From contig OUQQ01000456.1 in assembly GCA_900404475.1 (NCBI GenBank), forward strand, positions 1-17,145: a stretch of 17,145 nucleotides of DNA, written 5' to 3'. Source of the DNA: Spongospora subterranea. Its lineage: Eukaryota > Endomyxa > Phytomyxea > Plasmodiophorida > Plasmodiophoridae. Below the pieces are notes generated by a model that made no database searches, had not been told where the DNA came from, and was given only the letters and a program-made list of their open reading frames with translations. Each line of letters begins with the position of its first letter. The stretch's first letter is position 1. This document shows positions 10,701 to 17,145 of this stretch, one piece after another. Made by a program: the position numbers and the translations under genes.

Positions 10701-11787
10701 ATAAACAAAAAAAAAAGCGAAAATTGTGCACAAGACAGTCCTCACCGATCAATCAACGCAGGAATGGTCAAAATGTCTCGAACAAAAATAGACGTATATG
10801 GATCAGAAGCAAACTTCAGACAGGATTTGACCAATAGCATATTGATATTGGATAAATCGGGCGAAATTGACGCTGAATTTCCTAGTGGGAACTGTTGACA
10901 GCATAAGCATATAATTTACGTTAGATTGGCGTTATTACATTTGAAAAAATTGACAATCGAAACTCCAGCACCGCGCGAGCTTGCTTCGCAGCGAAATCGA
11001 TGATTTGCCTCGAGCAGAGCACACCTCGGGCAAAGGTGACTGGCCAATACTCGGGGTGAAAAATCAAAAACACTGCAGTAATAAGTATAGGAACGCCAGA
11101 GCTGAAAAGTATTTTAAGATCAACAAATAATAATTGGGAAATATGCAAACCTTAACAGCGGCAAAACCATTTTTATGAGACAGCTCATTTGCCAGACCCA
11201 AACCTGAGATGAGGCATCTGCCTCCAGCAATGAACAATAGTTGTAGCGATGATCTAACGTTCAATTACTACAAATACCCCTGCCTCAACCGAGCAATTTG
11301 AACAAACCCGAATTTCGAAACGAAGCCACCACCAATTCGCATAGATGCAACAGCCTCGTATAATCCATAGAAGGATTGTAGAAGAAATTGATTCTGGTCA
11401 GCAGCAATCTGAGACAATCGACATCAGGACTGGTTTGCCGCTGTGTCGCTACATCGAATTCAGCTCGTTGCAAAGCCTTAGATAGACGACGAATGCGATG
11501 GGACCGATATACTGCCTGTAGACCCGGAAATTATCAATCCACTCAGCAACCATAAAAATAAAAGCAATACTTGGATTTTAACGGAGCTTAATCCCGATTT
11601 CCTCTCCTTATCTCTAGCAATGCGGAGAAGCCTGGCTTTCTCCAATAAATCTTGCCGGGCGACTATTTCGAAAGCGAACAGCCAGGTATCAGCAGTTGAA
11701 AATCTATTTCCGGACGCGCATACCATGGGCAGGCTTACGACCGCTAAGGTCGACTCGGCGATTGCCTGTGTACGTTCCGTTAAACAT
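7750..11787 (-). CDS. HECT E3 ubiquitin ligase, UBE3C/Hul5/UPL7 family
   Basis: A long multi-exon minus-strand gene. Start ATG 11787-11785. Exons 11787-11739 and 11662-11571 join as VDLSG then ARQDLLEKARLLRIARDK, like the UBE3C/UPL N-terminus. Exon 3 begins at 11515 and completes an IQ-like motif (KIQAVYRSHRIRR). Further coding blocks: about 11101-10939, 10860-10746, 10690-10537, 10490-10377, 10310-10160, 10100-9955, 9916-9740, 9688-9495. The linker block reads RDRQSRKPF, and ILKEVPLIVPFQNRV lies near 9340-9290. The HECT domain follows: IRRDCVVEDAF, EHGIDGGGLWKEF, HLELIRFFGLIIGK, LDPEISKNLLFLK-like, SKANRLAFMHQLADYKLNRQ. The last exon (7931-7750) carries LPTSSTCVNMM; the catalytic Cys codon is 7851-7849. 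The end GFNLS keeps Phe at -4. Family members extend ubiquitin chains on proteasome-bound substrates. All hallmark residues are present, so it looks functional. Middle exon edges are approximate. Confidence 0.9.
7849..7851 (-). other. catalytic cysteine codon of the HECT domain
   Basis: TGT on the minus strand encodes the Cys of PTSSTCVNMMRLP. In every active HECT ligase the Cys in this C-lobe motif takes ubiquitin from the E2 as a thioester. Its presence and the intact surroundings argue against a pseudogene. Confidence 0.88.
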
Positions 11788-11860
11788 ACTACCGATGAGT
11801 TAACGACAGCTCGGCAGGTTGCAGATTAAATTGGCCCGCAACCCTGTTAATTATTCAGCA

Positions 11861-11877
11861 ATCGCGACCGTCGCGAT
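11861..11877. promoter_or_regulatory. perfect palindrome ATCGCGAC-C-GTCGCGAT upstream of HECT
   Basis: Two 8-base arms are exact reverse complements around a single C. The palindrome lies 74 bases upstream of the HECT ATG (11787) in the divergent promoter region. The size and symmetry suit a dimeric transcription-factor site. The factor is unknown and the role is inferred from position only. Confidence 0.4.
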
Positions 11878-11916
11878 CACTCCGACCAAACTCGCACTTT
11901 GGAGCTGTTTTAGGGG

Positions 11917-11939
11917 GCACACACACACCCGACACACAC
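11917..11939. repeat. short CA-rich microsatellite
   Basis: GCACACACACACCC followed by GACACACAC, an interrupted dinucleotide run of about 23 bases in the divergent promoter region. It is simple sequence with no further meaning visible. Confidence 0.7.
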
Positions 11940-12971
11940 TTGGGCCCACTGCCTTCACCTTTCGAATGAACATTCAGTCACCGTAGCGGTGCTTCTGTCT
12001 ATCGAGGCCGCGCTAGGGGTACCGTCACTGGAACAGGCAAGATCATGGCGACAGCTTCGTTTGTTGAGGTGCAGTGTGCATTGCACTGTCTGATATGTAA
12101 ACGGAAAGGATTTTCGAAGTGAATTTCTAAGTGTGAAGAAGTTAAGCGCTATCGGCGCAGCGTTAGTCGTAGATGGCAGATTCGCGAACGTACCCCGCCT
12201 AATGGCGTGACATCTGAGACATTGATTTCTGGTATCAATGTTCTGCATGTACTGTAGTTCCACATTCGTCACTTTACGGAACTCCTTCTATATCATCATC
12301 TCTAGCCAAGTCAGAACGAGGATCGCCTAAAGCTGTCTCGGCCTAATGAACGGCTCAGGTAATCCGTTTTGCTTCTCCAACACAGGTCGAGGTCAAGGAA
12401 CGACAAGAGGGAATACGGTGACGTGGCTTGGCAGCATGAAAGCGTGGCGCAGTGGTAACATGTTCGTGATCCGTTGCCGAGTGCGACTTGTGCCCTGTCC
12501 ATTAGTGTAATTGGTCACACTCTATGGTGGGCGACGCCCGGTCCCGCTTGACCTGCCCTGGCTGGGCCTGGCCAGATATCCCCAACGATAATCGGGTAGC
12601 CAGCAGCCGGACCAGCTGGCCTGGCATACCGCTGTACCCCGTCCTGCATTTGTTAAGGGCTTTACTCACGCCTGAGTTTCCGACAGGGAGAACGCCTGGT
12701 CCCATGAGGCGGGATGATCCGGCTGTAAAAGAGGGACGTAGGGGACTGTCCAAGCTAAGGTTGAATCCTGCTTTGATTTTCAACAGTGATAATTGACGAA
12801 GAAATAGGCGAATATTTGGCGAACCTGTTGACGACATCGTCATAAAAAAGCACAACAACAGGTCTCATCATCGACTTGTTCCTTCTCTGAAAAGGCGTTC
12901 TCGTTCTAACTGCATTATCCACCATAATCGAGAATTATCGCGGGTCGTCAGCGTTAGATTTCAAGGTGTCC

Positions 12972-14055
12972 ATGCGCGACACCGCTCAAGCCATCATCGG
13001 GTAAACTCAATTTCGCGAATGCGTTTTGTTTCCATTTTTAGACATGAGATGACATAGTTGAGGAGTCATTCGGCCCCTCCAACCACTTCCCCTAGACCTA
13101 CACGACATCTGTATAAGTCTTGCCTCCGGCCTCGCCCGCTCTCTAGTACAGCTGCCGTCGTCGAAAAATCTGAACATGATTTAGACGCTATACTACTTCA
13201 GTTGAAGCGTGGTCTGTATCTGCTCAAGCACAAGGCAAATGGAACCGTGAAAAAGCGATTCTTCCGCCTGAGTGCAGACTGCAGCGAAGTCGTCTGGGGC
13301 AAATCGCCCTCACGTATATCTGGCAGCAGTAAAATTGTGTTCGTCATCCGATACCAGGAAAAGTGGGGCTAACTATCCATGACCATTAGTGAACATGGCG
13401 GAAGTGCATGCGATTGTAATGGGACCACGTACTCCTGGTTTTAGCAACTTTGATTGGAATACTGGCGTACCATGGCTCTGCCTCTCGGTGATTGGAGAGA
13501 AAAAATACCTCGATTTTGAATGTTCAAAAATTGACGAGGTACGTTGTGCGAGCGCTTTAGATTTTGAATGCTCATATAATCCAATTTCGCGATGCAGGTT
13601 CGCTCAATGATAACAGGATTGCAGAGTTGTGCTCCTCTATCGTATGAATTCATGAATTACGGACGTATGCTATGGGTGCGATGCATTATCAGAGCGATTC
13701 AGATGGCACGTCGCGCTGGTATCTACACGCTTGATGTGTTTCGTAATCTGGAGGTCAGGCGATGTTGTGAATTCCTTATCCTTGCGTATCTCAGCACAAA
13801 ATTCTCGATTAGGTTAAAGCTAAAATGGAAGCACGAGATCGTCGCATCCAGAGTTTGATTGTTGCGTGCTTTCGCAATCATGCGAGGGTTCCATTGACAG
13901 AGATCACACCAGGCGAAACCAGCCCTAGCGCTTCTTGGCGAAAGTTGGCTCACTCACCGAATCCGAGCGATGTTGGTCGCAAGAAAACAGAGACAACTAA
14001 CAAATATGAGAGCATGAAGCTCAGTTGCGGTTTAATATCTCCTCGAAAAGTTTGA
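12972..14055 (+). CDS. PH-domain protein (PLC-like PH fold)
   Basis: Model: join(12972..13000, 13063..13328, 13390..13538, 13598..13753, 13813..14055), 280 residues. Exons 2-5 join in phase at clear GT-AG sites, for example GACGAG|GTACGT. The first exon (MRDTAQAIIG) is the weakest part: without it the frame has no ATG. The PH domain spans about residues 55-170: LKRGLYLLKHKANGTVKKRF FRLS, then EVVWGKSPS, EVHAIVMGPRTPGF, PWLCLSVIGEKKYLDFEC and VRSMITGLQSCAP, ending with the usual helix and GRMLWVRCIIRA. This pattern (a W near the end of strand 2, RTP.F, DFEC, GLQ) is typical of PH domains in PLC-like and RCC1-fused proteins of plants and SAR protists. It probably binds phosphoinositides at a membrane. 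The basic KANGTVKKRF stretch sits where lipid-contacting residues usually lie. The C-terminal 80 residues are Ser/Lys-rich with no known domain. It is convergent with the dynein light chain gene, 120 bases away. Confidence 0.8.
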
Positions 14056-14106
14056 GGAGCTTAGTTAACGTCCATGTCTCGATTCTTTAAGGCTCAATTG
14101 CATAAT

Positions 14107-14112
14107 TTTATT
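14107..14112 (-). terminator. AATAAA poly(A) signal for the Tctex1 gene
   Basis: AATAAA on the minus strand lies 64 bases downstream of the Tctex1-family stop (14176). This is the only canonical hexamer I found at a sensible distance from any stop codon in the window. It lies in the gap between the convergent PH and dynein light chain genes. Confidence 0.45.
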
Positions 14113-14175
14113 GTTGACAGTAAATCATGATGGAGTAATTTTTGCAGTTGGAGAATGGTGACAGTTGTATCGAAA

Positions 14176-14758
14176 TTATTCAAGATATAGTCCGAATACG
14201 GTGGCAGTTGCCCATGTAGATTCCTATTCACTGGCTATCAGAACGGAAAGCAACGAAGGGCGTGATAGGAAAATACAGTTTTTATAGAGTAGGAAGACCC
14301 ATTATCGGTTTTGTCATCCCATAAGCATCGTGAGGCAATTCTTGCTCCTTGACCTCTTACTTCTCCAATAATCACTTGTACTATTATTTTATACCTTTCG
14401 AACCCGAGTTCTAATAGAGCGATGTTCACTCATCACCAACGACGATAATACGTAACCATAGTCGCTTACTTTTCACAGCGTCCTTTATCTCAGAGGTGAG
14501 CGTTAAATTCAGCTGTTTTGCCTTGTCATGATCATATGTGAAATTGTCGATTCTAGCGTGCATCAAGCTCTTGAGTATGGAGTCTATCTTGAATGTCTGC
14601 AATCCGCTGCCTTCCTTCGGTTCCATCCGGTACGTCGGTTCCCATAACTCGATACGGGGTCGGGCAGACTGATCCTCGCCTTGCTCCTGCATGTGATCGT
14701 TAATCTGGTCCAAGTATTGATCAACCGACGATGTTGAGACGCAGACGTCAGCCGGCAC
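14176..14758 (-). CDS. Tctex1-domain dynein light chain (TCTEX1D/DYNLT family)
   Basis: Model: complement(join(14176..14223, 14277..14410, 14470..14758)), about 156 residues. The joins restore IKDAVK|KLGFERYKIIVQV and SYSIKT|ESTWATATVFGLYLE before the stop. The Tctex1 domain starts near residue 40: YRMEPKEGSG, F.IDSILKSLMHARIDNFTYD, LTLTSEIKDAVKKLGFERYK, then VQVIIGEVRGQGARIASRCLWDD, then the last beta strand. These are the hallmark blocks of the family (E-R/G-Q-G, RCLWD). Members are dimeric light chains of cytoplasmic, axonemal or IFT dyneins, so the cell very probably builds cilia or flagella. The divergent N-terminus of about 40 residues is Gln/Asp-rich. The first codon at 14758 is GTG, so the true start is either a small upstream exon (as in p23) or the internal ATG at about residue 22. 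Close relatives of the family include TCTEX1D1-4; I cannot choose among them. Confidence 0.88.
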
Positions 14759-15390
14759 CTACTAGAGACTCTAGCGCCAACTATAACTATAAGTCGTAAC
14801 CGCTGTCTGAACCCAGCACGGCTCAACGCTAGGAAATAGAGTAGAAATAGACTGGAAATAGGACAGGTAACCATCTGGAGCAACACTCAATAAAGAGACG
14901 AAAGGAAACAATCAACGGAGTCGGCGATCAAAGGAATCATCTCTGATAAATCAGTTTACCGATTGAGAAAACAACGAACCGGGACAACCCCTCTGGTTTA
15001 CATATAATGTTAAGAAAAACATCCAATTTATTCATCAGGGTTTTGAAAGGTAAGATGAGTGGCGAGCGTGGTACGACTGGAACCCGATATTCGATGTCCA
15101 ATACCATAGGTCGGCTCGACTGGCCTATCCTGCTGTAGAACGCGCCGACATTCGCTATATTGACCATCATCATCGCATATGAGAGTTTCATGGTTCCATT
15201 CATCTGGGACATGATGACTCAGCGATTGTTTCTGACTAACCATAGTCGCATACCGCTTTCATTATTGATATCAGCGCCGGTAAGTTGCAATTCAGGTAAA
15301 AATGCCTCAAGCGTTTTATTATGTGAAAGCAACTTCGTAGTCGAAGGTTTTGGAAAACTATGGTCACTTAGGCCTTACGATTTCGGCCCA

Positions 15391-15561
15391 GAACTGTAAA
15401 CCCCCAGTAGTTACCCTGTACGATTTCATTTGCACTTCCAAACGTCGTTCAGGAAATGTTAGCGAGATTTATGCGGGATGTTTTCCGATGTTTCAAGGTT
15501 CCCGTAATTATTCTTCCAGTTGAACTGTAAATCCCCCCGTAGTTATCCTGTACGAATTCAT
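15391..15561. repeat. 40-base direct repeat, 131-base period
   Basis: GAACTGTAAA followed by a C-rich run, then GTAGTTAYCCTGTACGA and TTCAT, occurs at 15391-15429 and 15522-15561. The copies differ by about four substitutions and one base of length in the C-run. The interval is too short for a standard LTR pair. It could be two copies of a small non-coding repeat or the ends of a tiny element. Confidence 0.65.
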
Positions 15562-15785
15562 ATGTCGAATTGCCTTGATATGAAACCCATTGTAAATTTT
15601 CAATTAAATTATTCAAATGTTTCTGTTAATGTTGTCAACAACTGGAAAATTCATTAGTTTTGAACTGTTTCGAATGATTCTTTTTCAACCGATTTTGACT
15701 GGCGAAACATCATCTTGAAGCAGACCGGTCAAAAGCAAACTTATAAAACCAAAGTTATAGTTTTGCATCTGCAGAGAATCCGGTG

Positions 15786-15811
15786 AGACATCGCTGACAT
15801 CGGCGATGTCT
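15786..15811. repeat. perfect 9-base-arm hairpin
   Basis: AGACATCGC (15786-15794) and GCGATGTCT (15803-15811) are exact reverse complements around the 8-base loop TGACATCG. The loop itself repeats the GACATCG of the arm, so there is also a partial direct repeat. No gene nearby explains it. Confidence 0.5.
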
Positions 15812-16343
15812 TTGGCCGCGCAAGTTTGAAAAAACTTAGACGGCAACTGCTAGTACCGATATATCGTTTGAGTTGTTTCACCGAACTTCGACGATTCTAG
15901 ATGAAAAAGGTCGGTCATTTGCCATCAGTAAATTCATGACTGTAAATTCCAATTGATCCTTAGATGAAAGTGAACGGGGTAATTGCCGAATCATTATCGT
16001 CAATTTTTGGAATCAGGCGAGCAACTTCATTGACCTATTGGTCAGTCCGCATCGGCAATCTTCGTGTAATGGTGCGCCATCAATAGAAAAAAGAAGTGAC
16101 CCAGTGATGGTCGGTTCTGAGACACATAGCATCAGTTTAGAGGATGACCGACAAAAAATGCGATTGAAAAAATGTTCAAATGGATTTTAGCCAAAAAATA
16201 TTGAAAAAAATCGAACTGATAAATGTTGGATTGTTACACATTGAAACGATGCTATCATGAAAACCGATTTTGAGACCATCAAAATCGATCAAAACCAGTG
16301 TTTCCCCAAATCAAGAAGCTTACCTTGTAATTTTTGTGCAAAC

Positions 16344-16621
16344 ATTGTATGGAACATAATCGAACAAAGAATTTGGAAAATTCAACAATGAATTTACAGC
16401 GAGGACCGCCTTTACCTCATTTATCTTCTGGTTCAAGGGGAACCGACGGTAATTTGATATCGAGCGCGTCATCACTCTTCAAATTGATTTGGTCAGATAG
16501 CAGTCGGTTCCCGATGGATATCTTGAACCAGGAGATAGAAGAAATAAAGGCGGTCTTCGCTGTGTTATCATCATGTTTGTTGAGTTTCCAAATTCTTTGT
16601 TCGATATGTTCCACACACGTA
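16344..16621. repeat. long imperfect inverted repeat 1
   Basis: The left arm (about 16344-16447) and right arm (about 16502-16621) are imperfect reverse complements. Shared blocks include GGAACATA, TCGAACAAAGAATTTGG, GACCGCCTTTA, CTGGTTCAAG and GGGAACCGAC. The spacer of about 55 bases contains its own small arms (AATTTGA and TCAAATT). The arms have diverged more than those of the next inverted repeat, with several indels. If transcribed it would fold into a long hairpin. It lies directly beside inverted repeat 2. Confidence 0.75.
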
Positions 16622-16777
16622 ATCCGCGGACATGAAGTAGCGTAGCCCAGTTGGATCAGAGCAAGTCATCTCAAGTCATACTGTCCTCAGGGATTGTTTC
16701 AGATGTTTATATGTTTGGAATGATCCCAGTCGTTCTTCGTGCTTCAGAAGTCGCGAAACCATATGAGAATTCATCAG
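16564..16777 (+). pseudogene. broken protein-kinase-like fragment
   Basis: In one frame the plus strand reads VIIMFVEFPNSLFDMFHT (about 16564-16617), similar to the hinge of tyrosine-kinase-like kinases (IVMEF.PNGSLFD.LH). After an in-frame TGA (16633-16635) it reads SDVYMFGMI and KPYEN (about 16702-16777), similar to subdomain IX (SDVYSFGM...PYE). The catalytic HRD loop and DFG motif that should lie between them are absent, and only about 30 codons separate the pieces. The conserved Trp-Glu after FGM is also missing. I read it as a decayed, internally deleted kinase copy. The match is short, so chance resemblance is possible. Confidence 0.33.
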
Positions 16778-17105
16778 GACAGTCATAACCATACGCATAA
16801 CGATGTACGCCCTTGGTGACAGAGATCGAAAATTTACTTTAACATTCTTCAAAATACGAGAAACAATAAAGCCTGTCAATGACATGGCTCCTTTCGCAGT
16901 TGCTCAGTGGAATCACCATAAAGGCGCAGAGGATATTGTTTCTCGAATTTTGAAGAATGTTAAAGTGGATTTTCGATCAAGGGCGTACATCGTTATGCGT
17001 ATGATTATGACTGCTCTGATGAATTCTCATATGGTTTTGCGACTTCTGAAGCACGAAGAACGACTGGGATAATTCCAAACATACAAACATCTGAAACAAT
17101 TCCTG
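16688..17105. repeat. long near-perfect inverted repeat 2
   Basis: The left arm 16688-16868 (181 bases) and right arm 16934-17105 (172 bases) are reverse complements with about 10 substitutions and one 9-base indel (GTGACAGAG or equivalent near 16816). That is about 94 percent identity. The spacer is 65 bases (16869-16933). Each arm, read outward to inward, keeps a frame open through its length, and the indel is a multiple of three. The element ends 40 bases before the window edge, so flanks and target-site duplications cannot be judged fully. Candidate origins are a foldback element or an inverted duplication of a coding fragment. Confidence 0.85.
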
Positions 17106-17145
17106 AACAAAGACAGTTCTTTTGGAGTTTTCTGAGTGTATTTGT

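Larger units (their letters stand above)
11788..12971. other. divergent intergenic region, HECT / PH genes
   Basis: About 1.2 kb between the divergent HECT and PH starts. It contains a perfect 8-1-8 palindrome (11861-11877), a CA-rich run (about 11917-11939) and a GC-rich patch at about 12520-12740. In that patch frames are open on both strands (minus 12858-12502, plus 12524-12796). Neither frame shows a known motif, and overlapping open frames are expected in GC-rich DNA. I see no gene I can support. Confidence 0.55.
14759..16343. other. AT-rich flank with repeats, no supportable gene
   Basis: About 1.6 kb with no gene I can defend. At about 15028-15243 two minus-strand frames are open for 70-90 codons, and a plus-strand frame covers 15160-15399. 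None carries a motif, and at most one could be real. From about 15400 onward all frames are dense with stops. The stretch contains a 40-base direct repeat and one perfect short hairpin. It looks like transposon- or pseudogene-derived debris. Confidence 0.5.

Noticed and set aside
12443..12475. tRNA-like A box (TGGCGCAGTGGTA) followed by a GTTCGTGATCC resembling a B box; possible tRNA or SINE head
   Set aside because: The boxes are only about ten bases apart, the D-stem does not pair (GCGC against ACAT), and no anticodon arm or acceptor stem can be drawn. At most it is a degenerate SINE fragment.
12502..12858. 118-codon minus-strand frame and overlapping 90-codon plus-strand frame in a GC-rich patch
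   Set aside because: Both strands are open over the same GC-rich stretch, neither has a motif or splice continuation, and GC-rich DNA yields few stops by chance.
14039..14060. Hairpin CTCCTC/GAGGAG across the PH stop codon
   Set aside because: The arms are only 6-9 bases with a bulge and lie within coding sequence; there is no poly(T) or known role.
1..17145. CRISPR array, bacterial operon, prophage, rRNA or tRNA genes
   Set aside because: No regularly spaced repeats, no tRNA cloverleaf and no rRNA-like blocks were seen; introns in every gene show this is eukaryotic DNA.

Overview
This window is eukaryotic nuclear DNA. All six recognisable genes are interrupted by, or best explained with, short GT-AG introns of roughly 40-110 bases, and nothing looks bacterial (no operons and no Shine-Dalgarno spacing). 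The gene set includes a Tctex-type dynein light chain, a very large multi-EF-hand protein, a UBE3C/Hul5-type HECT ligase, a PH-domain protein of the type seen in plants and SAR protists, and a p23 co-chaperone. This suggests a flagellated, gene-dense protist. A plasmodiophorid-like or other SAR lineage is my best guess; it is an inference and is not proven by the sequence.

Layout. The genes alternate strictly + - + - + - and form three tail-to-tail pairs. Pair 1 is p23 (+, 1283-1904) against a secreted, probably GPI-anchored hevein-like cysteine-rich protein (-, 2743-2098). Pair 2 is the multi-EF-hand gene (+, 4107-7714) against the HECT ubiquitin ligase (-, 11787-7750); their stop codons are only 35 bases apart. 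Pair 3 is the PH-domain gene (+, about 12972-14055) against the Tctex1 dynein light chain (-, about 14758-14176). The 5' ends face two divergent intergenic regions of about 1.2-1.4 kb (2744-4106 and 11788-12971), which probably hold the promoters.

The left flank (1-1282) has no supportable gene. It carries an inverted repeat, a telomere-like CCCTAAA tract and a 21-base direct repeat. The right flank (14759-17145) is AT-richer and repeat-laden. It has a 40-base direct repeat, a small perfect hairpin, and two successive long inverted repeats (16344-16621 and 16688-17105). One strand of each inverted repeat reads like a broken protein-kinase fragment.

Functional reading. p23 and the HECT ligase both belong to protein quality control (Hsp90 folding and proteasome processivity). 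The dynein light chain, and possibly the multi-EF-hand protein, fit a flagellum. The hevein-like protein fits a chitin-containing wall. These genes are neighbours and need not form a pathway. The most unusual features are the right-hand pair of inverted repeats built from kinase-like coding DNA, the extremely tight EF-hand/HECT convergence, and the divergent loops of the multi-EF-hand protein. Exon boundaries are read by eye from frame, homology and GT-AG signals; those marked approximate could shift.
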